Shown here one piece after another: positions 45,600-57,576 of a stretch of 64,000 nt of DNA. Source of the DNA: Artemia franciscana. Lineage: Eukaryota > Arthropoda > Branchiopoda > Anostraca > Artemiidae. The stretch is taken from assembly GCF_032884065.1 (NCBI RefSeq), contig NC_088863.1, positions 48,187,238 through 48,251,237 on the forward strand, given 5' to 3'. The notes under the pieces were generated by a model. It was not told the DNA's origin, did not search any database, and saw only the letters and a list, made by a program, of their open reading frames with translations. Position 1 is the stretch's first letter, and each line of letters begins with the position of its first letter. Made by a program: the position numbers and the translations under genes.

Positions 45600-48500
45600 T
45601 GAAAAAAAGGGGAAAAGATTCCCTATAAGCCATAGAATATCACACCATCGCATTCAGCGTATCAGAGAACCCTACCTTAGAAGTTTCAAGCTCCTATCTA
45701 CAAAAATGTGGAACTTCTTATTTTTTGCCAGAAGATCTATCACGGGTGCGTGTTTATTTGTTGGTTTTTATGGCACTTGGTATTAACCAAGTGACATATA
45801 GCCATCGCCAATTCTGTCGGTCTGTCGGTCCCGGTTTGGCTACTTTAGGCACTTCCAGGTAAGCTAGGACGATGAAATTCGGCAAGCGTATCAGGGACCG
45901 GACCAGATTAAATTAGAAATAGTTGTTTTCCCGATTTGACCATCTGGGGGGGGGGGGGGGCAGTGGGGGGCTGGTTAATTCGCAAAAAATAGAAAAAATG
46001 AAGTATTTTTAACTTATTAGCGGGTGATTGGATCTTAATGAAATTTGATGTTTGGAATGATGTTTTGTCTCAGAGCTCTTATTTTAAATCCCGACCGGAT
46101 CTGATGACATTGGGGGAAGTTGGAGGGGGGAGGGGAACCTAAAATCTTGGAAAACACTTAGAGCGGAGGGATCGGGATGAAACTTGATGGGAAAAATAAG
46201 CGCAAGTCCCAGATACATGATTGACATAATCGGAACTGATTCTCTCTCTTTGGGGTAGTTGAGGGGGGGGGAGTAATTCTTAAAAATTAGAAAAAAATGA
46301 GGTATTTTCAACTTACGAACGGGTGATCGGATCTCAATGAAATTTGATGTTTAGAAGGATATCGTGTCATAGAGCTCTTATCTTAAATCCCGACCGGATC
46401 TGGTGACGGGGTCGGGGAGTTGGGAGGGGGAAACCTAAAACCTGGAAAACACTTAGAGTGGAGGGATCGGGATGAAACTTGGTGGAAAAAAAACACGAGT
46501 CCTAGATACATGATTGACATAACCAGAACGGATCCGCTCTCTTTGGGGTAGTTGGGGGGGGGGTTAATTCTGAAAAATTAGAAAAAATGAGGTATTTTTA
46601 ACTTACGAACGGGTGATTGGATCTCCACGAAATTTGATATTTAGAAGGATATCGTGTCTCAAAGCTCTTATTTTAAATCCTGATCGGTTCTGGTGACATT
46701 GGGGGAAGTTTGGGGTGGGGAAACCTAAAATGATGGAAAACGCTTAGATTGGAGGGATTGGGATGAAACTTGGTTGGAAAAATAAGCAGAAGTCTTGCAT
46801 ACATGATTTACATAATTGGAACGGATCCGCTCAATTGGGGGGGGGGGGGGGGGGGGGTAATTCTAAAAAATGAGAATAAATGACGTATTTTTAACTTACG
46901 AAGGAGTGATCGGATCTTCATGAAACTTCATATTTGGAAGGACCTCGTAACTCAGATATCTTATTTTAAATCTCAACCGGATCAAGCGTAATTGGGGGGG
47001 GGGGGCAGTTGGGGGGACCGGAAATCTTAGAAAATACTTAAAGCGGTGAGATCAGGATGAAACTGGATGGGAAGAATAGAAACCTGTCTAAGATACATGA
47101 CTGACATAACTGGACCGGATCTGTTCTCTTTGGTGGAATTGGGGGAGGGGGTAATTTTGAAAATTGAGGTATATGTAACTTACGAAAGGGTGACCAGATG
47201 TTAATGAAATTTGATATTTAGAAAGATCTTGTGCTTTAAAGTTCTAATTTCTAATTCCGACCAGATCCTGTCACATTCGGGGGAGTTGGAGGGGGAAACC
47301 GGAATTCTTGGAAAACATGAAAATTTGGGTACTTTTATCTTACGATAATATGATCGGATCGTAATGAAATTTGATTTTTCGAAGGAATTCATGTCTCAGA
47401 GCTCTTATTTCAAATCCTGACCAGATCTTTTGACATTGGGGGGAGTTGGAGGGGGAAATCTTGGAAAAACACTTGGAGTGGAGGAATCGGGATGAAGCTT
47501 GGTGGATAGAATAAACAAATGTCCTTGATACGTGATTGACAGAATTGTACTGGATTCGCTCTCTTCGGGGGAGTTGGGGGGAGGGGTTCAGTGATTTGGC
47601 GAGTTCGGTGCTTCTGGACGTGCTAGGGCGATGAAAATTGGTAGGCGTGTCAGGGAGCTGCACAATTTGACTTGATAAAGTCGTTTTTCCCAGATTCGAC
47701 CATCTGGGGGGCAAAAGGGAGAGGAAAAATTAGAAAAAACTAGGTATTTATAACTTACGAGTGGGTGATCGGATCTTAATGAATTTTGATATTTAGAAGG
47801 ACTTTGTGACTCAGAGCTCTTATTTTAAATCTTGACCGGCATTAAGCCTCTTATTTTCCTTTTTAAATCAATCTATTGATTCATAGAATTTTGTTAGAGC
47901 TCATACCATTTGATCTCTTGGCTCTTAGCTCTTCTCGCCTCGTCACAAGTGTCGTATGAGCTCTTAGCTCTTGTTTCTTTTTGCTTTTGTTTTTTTTTTT
48001 TTTCAGGGGTGTTCTATCGACCCATTAGTCCTAGAATGTCGTGAGAGGTTTCAATATAACGAAAATTAAAAGTTCTAGTGCCCTTTTTAATTGACCGAAA
48101 AATTGGTGGGCACCTAGGCCCCCTCCCACGCTCATTTTTTTCCCAAAGTCAACAGTTCAAAATTTTGAGTCATCTGTTGTGCTCAAAATAGTCGGAAAAT
48201 ATGATAACTATGTTTTTGGGGATGACTTACTCCCCCACAGTCCCAGAAAATTAAAAACTTTGACTAATGTTTGTATACAGTAATGGTGATTGGGAAGTGC
48301 ACAGACGTTTTCAGGGGGATTATTTTGGTTTGGGGGGTTGAGGCTGGTTGGCTGCGTGGGAGGATTTTCATTGGGGAAGAGAAATTCCATGAAGGGGACG
48401 CAGGGTTTTCTAGCATTATTAAAAAAAAACAATGAAAAAATACATTCGAAAAAGTTTTTTTTTTAAACTGAAAGTAAAGACCAGCATTAAAGCTTAAAAT

Positions 48501-48620
48501 TAACAGAAATTATTACGCATATAAGGGGTTCGTCTCCTCCTAAATACCTCGCTCTTTACCCTAAAGCACTTTTGGTAATTTCAACTATTTTTGAAAGCTT
48601 TTAGCTTCAGTTTTTATTGT
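45600..48620 (-). mobile_element. Family B element (inverted), split by family A copy A4
   Basis: 45630-45760 is the inverse of the family B interior seen at 63750-63860 (TCAGCGTATCAGAGAACCCT; ACAAAAATGTGGAA). The same element resumes at about 48000 with TTTCAGGGGTGTTCTATCGA and AAAGTTCTAGTGCCCTTTTT, continues through CCTAGGCCCCCTCCCACGCT and TTTTTGGGGATGACTTACTC, and ends near 48465-48620 in a left-end-like piece (TTTAAACTGAAAGTAAAGA, CATTAAAGCTTAAAA). The uninterrupted B copy at 62.4-64 kb gives the empty-site sequence. No coding. Confidence 0.7.
45770..47975 (+). mobile_element. Family A element, copy A4, inserted in family B
   Basis: The head ATGGCACTTGGTATTAACCA + AGTGACATATAGCCATCGCC contains the perfect hairpin CACTTGGT-ATTA-ACCAAGTG (about 45773-45792). 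About six monomers of about 290 bp follow, with the GGATCCGCTC box near 46538, 46825 and 47119. The tail at 47800-47975 ends GAGCTCTTAGCTCTTGTTT. Both flanks are T-rich family B sequence, so the ends can be placed within a few bases. Confidence 0.75.
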
Positions 48621-48984
48621 TGAATAAACACGGCTGATTTTAGTTTGAAATGCGCCATATCCAGCTGATATATCAGCAAAAATATTTTTCACAGCTTCTC
48701 TTTTAATAGTGTTATATATCTCCTTTTTTTATTTTAGTATGCATAGTATATGATTTTTTTTATTCTTAGATTTGTGGTCCAAGCTATTGTCAGATATTTG
48801 TCACTAGTCCTTTATCAAGGTTTTAGTCTACTATTGAACCTTCTTTTGAAAGAGCTAACAGAAAAACTTTTTGGGATAACTTCTCCAGGAAGATCATTCT
48901 AGATCCAAGTGCAACGTCCAATGAAGCTAATTAGTATTCTTTTTAAATTATTTATACTTTTGTTTCTTTATTTTGTTTTGAATT
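48621..48984. other. Non-coding sequence
   Basis: AT-rich, with nothing recognised. The last bases, ACTTGGAACTTTTAG, resemble a 3' splice site. Confidence 0.3.
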
Positions 48985-49430
48985 ATTTAACTTGGAACTT
49001 TTAGATAATGGAGCAAATGAGCTCATATGCCCCAGTGCAGTCTCCAGGGCCTTCGCCACTATATCCTGCCTCTGTTACTTTGAGTGTAGGGACTTGACGG
49101 AAAAGTCCAATGTCGCCAACTGCCATTCATTCATCTCAGACTCAACGCACAAAAGCACAAATCCCAATTTTAAATGAAACAAAAACACCTGATAAAGGGC
49201 CTAAATTTAGGATGGTGTTAGTGGTGGTTCTATTTTGGTTGAAGAAATCCTGATAGAGAAATCTTGCAAAGTAGTTGTTGATGGTGTTAGAGTCGAAAAA
49301 TTGTAGAGAATGAAAAATCCAGTGTAAAGAGTGCAAAAATATGATAATTGGATTAAACTGCCAAAGGACTAAGGATATTGGAATTATGAAGCCAACAATC
49401 AAGCTCAGCAAACTATCGCTTGAGGTAATC
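48985..49430 (+). pseudogene. Broken coding-like stretch, possibly retroelement gag
   Basis: The plus strand reads MEQMSSYAPVQSPGPSPLYP and ASVTLSVGT, then a TGA, then SPMSPTAIHSSQTQRTKAQI and NETKTPDKGPKFRM. After a shift come GGSILVEEILIEKSCKVVVD and, in another frame, KIQCKECKN. Composition is protein-like over about 350 bp but broken by stops and shifts. Pro/Ser-rich sequence followed by a CxxC piece would suit a LINE ORF1, but a host pseudogene is equally possible. Confidence 0.25.
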
Positions 49431-49521
49431 TTTTTTTGGTTTTATGAGTAGTTTTGACTTTGTTCATTTATCTTGAATTATTTTATCACTCTTTTATTTT
49501 ATATTTTATATTAATTTATTA

Positions 49522-49624
<103 letters not shown>

Positions 49625-49720
49625 CATCAAAAACAGTAAGTATGAACTACTTAATCATTGCTTAAGACTTATACAGTATAGTAAACTATAGGCCTATTCA
49701 TAAACAAACAAGGTCAAAGT

Positions 49721-50812
49721 AATTAGGTTTGTCTAGGTTAAAGTGTAATACTTTAAGATATGCTTTTATCAGGATATACCTAGACTTGTTGTCCTCCCCT
49801 CATTGGTCTTTGAATCTGGTTAATCTAAAGAACCTTCCTCCCAAAAATAACACTGAAGTTTTGAGTCAAATATATTTATGAGATTCACTTACCAGGGGGG
49901 GGGGGGAGTCTTGCAAATTTCCTCATGGATCTATGCAGTAAAATGGAGAGATAAACTCTATCCTAATATACTGTCTTACAAAATACCGTGTCCTAGCCTA
50001 CTTAATCCTGCCTGCATGTTGGGAGCTAAAAACTTACAATATGAGTAAAAAAAAATTTTTTTTATTCTTTATCGAGATATATCAGAGATCCAGTGATCAT
50101 AACCAAGGATTTAGTCTTGTAATGCAATTGTTGACGCAATTCAATAAGAATATAACTGGATTTAATGTTTAAAATAGTGATAATTCATGATTATTAGGTA
50201 TTGTAATGCCTTAATTAATTGTTTCTAGTTCCAATTCTAATTACAGTGTCTTAATTCTCATTGAAGAATTAGGTTTGTCTAGGTTAAAGTGTAATACTTT
50301 TAACATATGCTTTTATCGGGATATACCTAGACTTGTTGTCCTCTCCTCATTGGTCTTTGAATCTGGTTAATCTAAAGAACCTTCCTCCCAAAAATAACGC
50401 TGAAGTTTTGAGTCAAATATATTTATGAGATTCACTTACCAGAGGGGGGGGGGGAGTCTTGCAAATTTCCTCATGGATCTATGTAGTAAAATGGAGAGAT
50501 GAACTCTATCCTAATATACTGTCTTACAAAATACCGTGTCCTAGCCTACTTAATCCTTCCTGTATGTTGGGAGCTAACAACTTACAATATGAGTAAAAAA
50601 AAAGATTTTATTCTTTAACGAGATCTATCAGAGATCCATTGATCATAACCAAGGATTTAGTCTTGTAATGCAATTGTTGACGCAATTCAACAAGAATATT
50701 ACTGGATTTAATGTTTAAAATAGTGATAATTCATGATTATTAGTTATTGTAATGACATAATTAATTGTTTCTAGTTCCAATTTTAATTACAGTGGCTTAA
50801 TTCTCATTGAAG
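49721..50812. repeat. Recent 546-bp tandem duplication
   Basis: Copy 1 is 49721-50266 and copy 2 is 50267-50812. Both begin AATTAGGTTTGTCTAGGTTA and end TTAATTCTCATTGAAG. By eye they differ at only a handful of positions plus homopolymer lengths (for example G-tracts near 49897 and 50443). The unit holds no coding frame. The near identity makes it either a young duplication or an assembly duplication. Confidence 0.92.
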
Positions 50813-52000
50813 AGAACGTTGCGTATACCCTTGTTTTATCATAATAGCATTTCTCTGGAATCAGCCGAGATGGTTTTCCCCCTCCTCCGATAGGGGGTGC
50901 AGGATAAACCATCAGTTTTGGCTTACCACTCTCTTTGTTTTTATTATACTTTTAAATTTCTTACATTAACAATATATATTTTTTTTTTGGGGGGGGGGGC
51001 ATAAAACCTAAAGGGAGATGAACCATGTACCTCTTTGTTCTTTTACTAACCTTTCTAATTTCCTTGTAGATTTGTTTTTGTTTTTTTGGCGAATCCAAGT
51101 ATAAACTAATTGCATTTAAAATTATAAATTAGAATACAAGACAAAGCAGGTTCAATTCAACCCGATACCTGAATTCTAATATAATTTTTGATTCCGATAA
51201 TATTTATATTTTTCATAATTTTTATAAAAAATTTTTAGACTCCTTTAATGAAAGGAACATCATTAAAAAAGCAGAAATTATTCCACGTATGAAGGGGTTG
51301 CCCCCAATCTTCTTACCTTGTTCTTTACACTAAAGTTTTCAACACTGAATAGCTTGTTTTATTTTTTAATCGCTAAAATGGCTCAAATGAATTAGATGCA
51401 TATGCTAACAAACGAAAAGTTGATAGGCTGACGAGATAAATGTATAATTTTTTGTAATCTTAACTTCTATTATTGACAAAACAAGGAGCATTACTACTAT
51501 TAATGTGTCTTTTTGGTCGATTCGATGTTTGTTTGTTCTGTTCTCCATGGCTTTCTTTTTTTTAGCTTTTCTGATTTGACAGTTTTGTATTGTCCTTTTT
51601 TAAATATTTTTAAGCCTACAATCTTCCCTAAAGATGGATTGGCAAAGATTTTGTGTAGGTATCAACACATTTTTGTCTTACTGAAAGTTTATCTTTTTAT
51701 TCTTGTCATCAGTAAAGCCCCATCCCCTCCTGAAATGAACACAGTGCATAACTCATCAATAGTTTTTAGCTGTATAATTTCTAGAACCCTTTCAAGTTTC
51801 CTGTCCATCCCACACTCTCGATAGATGGTTAATATCTAGCCAAATATCAGACCATTGCCAACCTTTTAGTATTATGTAAATTTATAAAAAACAACACTTG
51901 CCACATCTTTTTTTTGTGAGTGTTTTTTTTTTCGATTGATCTTATTTCTTTGTAGAAAAATATGTTAAATTGGCGGTTTTATTTCGTTTTATGTTAAATA
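50813..52000. other. Non-coding sequence with a family B fragment
   Basis: Includes a diverged family B left-end piece at about 51258-51335 (AAAGCAGAAATTATTCCACG, ATGAAGGGGTTGCCCCC, CTTTACACTAAAGTTTT). A 103-codon plus-strand frame at 51513-51824 is hydrophobic and unmatched; not called. Confidence 0.35.
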
Positions 52001-52019
52001 TTAAATGAAAAAAAAAAGT

Positions 52020-53400
52020 TTTTTTTTAAACTAAAAGTAAGGAGTGACATTAAAACTTGAAACGAACAGAAGTTACTCCGTATGTGAAAAGGGCTTTTCT
52101 ATCTCAACGCCCCGCTCTTTACGCTACAGTTTGACTCTTTCTCTTAAGTCTACTTTTTAAAATAGTAAAAAACTTTGACGTAAAGATTGGGGTGTTGAGG
52201 AGGAAAAGCCCTTTTCATATACGGAGTAATTTCTGTTCGTTTAATTTTTAATGCCGCCCCTAAATTTTAGTTAAAAAATGTGTTTTTTTAATTTCTGGAC
52301 GTTTTGAATTAATTCATGCTTGGATCTTGGCTCTCCACTCATAAATAATTAAAATGAAATTTGTATATTATTTTTTTTTGGCTAAATGGCTTTCTCATAG
52401 TTTTAATCGGAAGATTTTGAGAAAAAAGGAGCGAGGGAGTTGGCCTAGTTGCCCTCCAATTTTTAGATTGCTTAAAAAGGTAACAAAAACTTTTCATTTC
52501 TTAAGAACGTTTTCATTAGTAAAAAAATATACATAAGTTACGAACTACCTTACGTAACGAACTTCCATATTCGAATGTTTTTATTGCGTGTATGAAGGGA
52601 CTCACCCCCTCGTTAATACCTTGCTCCTTACACTAAAGCTTAAATTTTTTCCCCAATTCCTTAAGAATGACCCCTGAATCACAAAGGCTGAAGAATAAAT
52701 AGTTGAAATTACTAAAAATACTTTAGCGTAAAGAGCTTGGTATTACTAGGAATAAACCCGTAATATACGTAATAATTGCTGTTCGTCTTAAGTTTTAATG
52801 ATGCTCCTTACTTTCAGTTGAAATTACTTCATTGAAATTCTCTTCCCCCATGGAAAATTCCTCCATTGAAAGATCCATCCACGTAATCCCCCCATCAACT
52901 CCCCCCCAAGCCAAAAAAATCCCCCTGAAAAAGTTACTACACTTCCCAATAGCCATTACTATATGTAAACACAGGTCAAAGTTTGTAACTTGCAGCCCCT
53001 CCCATGGGGATTGTGGAGGAGTAAGTCGTCCTTAAAGACATACTTATTAGGTTTTTCGACTATGGTGAATAAAATGTCTATCTCAGAAAAAATGAGCGTG
53101 GAAGGGGGCCTAGGTGTCCTCCAATTTTTTTGGTCACTTAAAAAGGGCACTAGAACTTTTAATTTCAGTTAGAATGAGCCCTCTCGTCACATTTTAGGAC
53201 CACTGAGTCGATACGATCACCTCTGACAAAAAAAAAACTTTTGATGGGTAAGACTAATCTTGATGAAACTAATATATTAAAAATCAGGATTAAAATGCGA
53301 TTCTTTTGATGTGACTATTGGTATCAAAATTCTATTTTTAGAGTTTTGATTACTATTGAGCCGGGTCGCTCCTTACTACAATTCGTTACCATGAACTGTT
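52020..53400 (+). mobile_element. Family B element, near complete copy with palindromic left end
   Basis: The left end at about 52030 (AACTAAAAGTAAGGAGTGAC) is followed by an imperfect palindrome, about 52020-52150 against 52160-52290 (CAACGCCCCGCTCTTTACGC against an altered inverse). The interior is shared with 62.4-64 kb (TTTTGGCTAAATGGCTTTCT; AATCACAAAGGCTGAAGAAT; CCTAGGTGTCCTCCAATTTT). The right end at about 53340-53400 reads GAGTTTTGATTACTATTGAG, then GGTCGCTCCTTACTACAATT. The outer ends GTAAGGAG(T/C)GAC and GTCGCTCCTTAC are inverted repeats, as in cut-and-paste transposons. No transposase frame survives. Confidence 0.7.
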
Positions 53401-53589
53401 TGAAAGAAAATCTCCCCAACATTAAGACTTAAATCAAGCAGACATTATTCGGCATAGGGGGGGGGGGGGCTTAACTTTTTGTAAATTCTTTATTAGAGAC
53501 TGCTCAAACACAAGGACCGTGGTAGTTTTATAGAACATTAAGATTTTAGCATAAAGACCGAAGGTTGAGGAAGGGGTCGACTCCCTCAT

Positions 53590-53880
53590 ATTTTGGTAAT
53601 TTTAGCTAGCTCCCAAGTCCCCCTCACTTTTTTGAAGCGAGTATTATCTGATTAGCTAACAGGGGTATCACGAAGAGGCCATCTTCGCTTATGTCGCCTG
53701 GTTTTACTAAAATTACGTTTTTCTATTCCAAAATAGAATGAGGTAAAAAGACCATCTTCAAGAAAAATAAAGCATAATATAAAAACTAACTTACAAAAAA
53801 TTTAAAACTAGCTTAAAGAATAAGTAATTTTGATATTCAGAAAATGAGAATTTTCCAAACTGCAATCCTGTAAATTTCTT
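53590..53880. repeat. Direct repeat E, left copy
   Basis: GGTAATTTTAGCTAGCTCCC, AGTCCCCCTCAC, GAGTATTATCTGATTAGCTA, GTCGCCTGGTTTTACTAAAA and AACTAGCTTAAAGAATAAGT. The same blocks in the same order occur at 56370-56690 with many substitutions. Orientation is identical in both. Confidence 0.75.
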
Positions 53881-53984
53881 TGAAGCTGAAAAGAATATTG
53901 TTTTTTATAAGCATATCAGCATCTAAATTAGAAAATTCTTATAAAACCTAGGAGCTCCCCAGAAGGATTTTTGAGTCTTTTATC

Positions 53985-55200
53985 CGGTTGTAAAAGGGAA
54001 CTAGAGCTTATAATTTCTAATCATTTGAGCCCCCTCCAAAGTTTTTACAGCCACCTCTTCCATAAAAAAAACCTTATATGCACCCAGGGCATAACTTAAA
54101 CCACTAGCCCTTGGAATCTGGAGGGGGGTTGTTGACCCTGTAGTTTTTATCTGATGATTGAATTATTTGGAAAAAAATGACTCAAAATTTTTATTTTATG
54201 GTCTAGGGGAAAAAAGGGTGGGGGAGAGGGCTAGTGTTGCTCTCTGATCACTTTTAACTCTTGAAAAACGGCAATAGAAATTCCGATTTACAATCCAATA
54301 TGCCTCCTTCAAAGTTTATATGACCCTCCCTTCCTTAAAAATCTTATAAGCCCCTGGGGCATAATTTCCAACATTTGTCCCAGGGTTCTTGGGGGCTGTG
54401 ATATTCCCGGAGTTTTTGTTATGTGATCTTTGGTCTATTTTAAACAAAATGGCTATATAAAAAAATTGACTGCATGAATTAGGGGTAAATAGAGTTGGGG
54501 GAGGACCAGTTGTCATTGGATCACTTTTGACTCTTAAAAATGGAATTAGAACTTTCAATTTCTGATCATTTGAGTCCCCTCTGGAGTTTGTACAGGGACT
54601 TCTTCTATAAAAAAAAGTCTTATATACCCTGGGACATAAGTCACAACCCTTCCCTCGAGCTCAGTGAAAAAAATAGTTTTTTTTTAGATAATTGTTGGGA
54701 CTGTTTCAAATAAGCTAGTTATCTCAAAATCTTGATTGGATACAATTTGGGGAAAGTGTGGGGTGGGGGGGGGGGTCTAGATTTCCTCTGATTACTTTTT
54801 ACTCACAAGTAACTAGAACTTTAAATTTCCAATCAAATGAGCCATATTTGAAGTTCATACGGTCACCCTTTACATAAAAACCTTATATTTCTCCAGGATG
54901 TAGCTTAAAACTCTTGCCCCCAGCTCTGGGTGTAGTGTTGACCCCAGTATTTTTGTTGTCTTGTGGTGAACGACAACGCCTGCCCCAAAGCCCAGGGTTG
55001 ATATTGACCCTGGAGTTTTGTTATCTGATCTTTAGACTATTTTTAACAAAATGACTATCTCAAAATTTTCATTGGATGCAATTAGGGAAAAAAGGGCGTG
55101 GGGGCAAGTTGCCCTTCAATCACTTTAAATTCTTAAATAGGGCACTGGAACTTCCAAGTTCCAATCAAAAAGCCCCTATGTAACGGGCCATGGAGCCTTG
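53985..55200. repeat. Degenerate tandem array, period about 260-340 bp
   Basis: Five units starting near 54010, 54270, 54545, 54809 and 55145, each with a TAGAACTTTxxAATTTCxAAT word and then TTTGAGCCCC, CTTATATxCACCCxGGGCAT, GGGxTxTTGACCCxxGAGTTT, TTATCTGATxTTTxGACTAT and AAAATGACTATCTCAAAATT. The array sits between the two copies of direct repeat E. Between the last unit and the next flank, about 55195-55255, lies a short unrelated stretch with GTTAATAAACTGAACTGAACTG. No coding. Confidence 0.7.
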
Positions 55201-55259
55201 TAGGGGTAGAGAGTTATTGTTGTCCTTTTATTTTTGATGTTAATAAACTGAACTGAACT

Positions 55260-56369
55260 GAAAAAAAAAATGAGCCCCTCCAATGTTTATACTACTTCTG
55301 TGATATGAAATGCCTCTGAAAAAAAAAATAACGATAAAACATTGGAGTCTTATGGGTAATAGCCTTATAGCAGAATTTCTGATCCTTTAGTTCATCAGGG
55401 ACTTTGAATGGCAAGTGTTGATCATGTTAGTGGTTGCCCAGAATACCAACATTTCTTTAGTTTTTGCAATATATTATTTCCTATTTTTCGGGATTGTGCC
55501 CACTCACTAATGCCTGTCCTGCTCCAAAATAAAATATTGAATGCGTGCCTGGCGAGTATTATGTGTTATTTATTAATATAAAAGCAATTTTGAAGAAAGA
55601 TTGGGATATATCAAACAGTTTATGATAAAGAACTATAAGTAGAGAGAAGTGGCTGAGTAGTAACCAAAAATAAGAATAGAGTTTTGATAACAATACATGC
55701 ATCAAAAGAATTGAACTTTAATGCTGATTTAAAATATACATAGTTCTCTAAGTTTAATGTTACCCAGGAAAGGTTACATTCCTGAGAAAACTTTCCTCAT
55801 TTTTGAAAAAGGGGTAAATAGCTCCAAAACGTCAAAGGATCTTAATAAAAAATATCATAATGGGATTCAGCATATCAGAGAACCCTACTGTAGAGATTTT
55901 GAGCTCCTATTCATAAAAATGTAGAATTTTGTATTTTTGCCAGAAAAAAGATTATAGGTGCATGTTTACTTCTTGTTGTTTTTATGTTTTGCTTCTTTCC
56001 CGTGGATGTGCGTATTGATAGAGGGCTCACCTGGAAATGCTCATTGGAAATACTAAGCTCTGGTGTCCTTTTTAAGTAACCAAAAAGATTGGATGATAGC
56101 TAGCCCCCTCCAACTCCCTCCACCCTTTGAAGTCATCTGATCAAAATTTATTGTCATTTTGTTCAGCATAGTTAAAACGTCCAAATAACTATTCAGTTGG
56201 TGATAAAACGAACCCCCAATTTAGAGGGCTACCTCATTGTCAGATAATGGCAACATTTTTAAAAAGGGATAGGAGGGAGGACTGGCCTCTTCCCTGATCC
56301 TAAATGTGAGTGCCCATGTATGAGTTAGCTAATAGTGAAAGAATTTTTTTTTCAAGACCTATTTATATA
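55260..56369. other. Non-coding sequence with an inverted family B interior
   Basis: About 55855-56220 is an inverted, diverged family B interior (TCAGCATATCAGAGAACCCT; TTGAGCTCCTATTCATAAAA; GGTGTCCTTTTTAAGTAACC). The rest shows nothing recognised. Confidence 0.45.
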
Positions 56370-56690
56370 TTTAGGTAGTTTTAGCTAGCTCCCAGGTCCC
56401 CCTCACTTACTTTGAAGTGAGTATTATCTGCTCAACCGACAGGGGTGTCATGAAGAGGCTATCTTCACTCATTGTCGCCTGGTTTTGCTAAAATTATCTT
56501 TTTTTCTATGCCAAAATCGAATTGGGGAAGATGTTCTTTTTCTCTATATATCAAAAATTTACGACAAAGAGAACATCTTCAAGAATGACAAACATAGTAT
56601 AAAAAAACACTACCAAGAATCTAAAAACTAGCTTAAGCAATAATCAATTTTGATATCCATAAAAACTCAAAATTTTCAAACTAATATAAA
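56370..56690. repeat. Direct repeat E, right copy
   Basis: GGTAGTTTTAGCTAGCTCCC, GGTCCCCCTCAC, GAGTATTATCTGCTCAACCG, GTCGCCTGGTTTTGCTAAAA, AACTAGCTTAAGCAATAATC. Relative to the left copy it has an insertion with an imperfect inverted repeat around GAAGATGTTCTTTTTCTC and AAAGAGAACATCTTCAAG (about 56526-56590). Confidence 0.75.
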
Positions 56691-56798
56691 AAATATTAAA
56701 CAAATAATTTAGTATCTGTTGAATCGAAAAATTATAACTTGTTCTAATGAATAAATGCACATTTGTCATTAAAACATTATGGAAACCATAAAAAAAAA

Positions 56799-57576
56799 TC
56801 AAACATCAAAATGCATGTCTTCTCTTTCTCGTTTAATTCCCCGGGCATCGGTGACACACTCTTCATTTGCAATAGATAGTTCCGCCAAGTTCATTGTCTG
56901 TGTTTGACCTGTTGAGCTACCAAGCTTAACTACTGCTCTGGGAATATTTTGGGGTTGCACAGAAAATCCAATAGTTTGTGTTGTCATTTTTGAAGGCCCT
57001 GGAGGTTTGATAACAACGCCAGAGGGCGTTCGAAGGGTAGTACCAACAATTGGACAGGATTGCAGTGGAGTTTGTGTCAAAGGTAAGGATTTTATAGCAA
57101 CAGGCTGTCCCAAACTAGGAGCAATTCCAGACCTTTTTATAGGTTTCAATTTGTAATTGCACGCCGTTAAACAGTATGTTAGCTGGAAGTCTTAAACCAC
57201 AGTGAGCTTTAACAAGGGATAATGGAAGTGCATTCTTTGTTCTTGCAATATCCATAAGAACCTCTCTGGGTGGAGGAGTTGTAAAATCTTTCTCTACACG
57301 AAGTGCAACAGCAAGCCTAACATCTTCAATATCTATATTCTTCTTGTTGGCATGATTCGAATAAATTTTTGAATCATCAAGCATTGATGTCACATATTTA
57401 TAAACAAAATCCAGGAGCTGGTTGACTACACGAGGATCATATTCTTGCACGCCTAGTTCTTTAATAATCGATGAATTCACCAATGCATCTTTAGGATGAC
57501 GAGTTTTGAAGGTTCTTTGCTTGAATGTTTCATTTCGCGTTTCCAGCATACATTCTTCAAATGTAATATTTCCCAT
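56799..57576 (-). CDS. TAF9: TAF9, TFIID/SAGA histone-fold subunit, with one frameshift
   Basis: TAF9 is a nuclear subunit of TFIID and SAGA that pairs with TAF6 through a histone fold. The first frame, from ATG at 57576, has a short N-terminal extension, then the histone fold from about residue 28: KDALVNSSIIKELGVQEYDP, RVVNQLLDFVYKYVTSMLDD, AKIYS-type SKIYSNHANKKNIDIEDVRL. The hallmark FTTPPPREVLMDIA and LPLxLxKxxxGLRLP follow. At about 57177 the frame must change by one base (AAC-A-TAC): the other frame then continues YCLTACNYKLKPIKRSGIAP, the exact continuation expected in this family, and runs through a Pro/Thr-rich tail to KREREDMHFDV and a stop at 56799. The size (about 255 residues) suits TAF9. 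No introns and no downstream A-tail. It is either a real intronless gene with an assembly indel or a young pseudogene. Confidence 0.88.

Noticed and set aside
44028..47714. Several minus-strand frames (44028, 46084, 47201, 47340) and the plus-strand frame 35514-35801
   Set aside because: All lie in family A monomers or tails and follow the repeat sequence.
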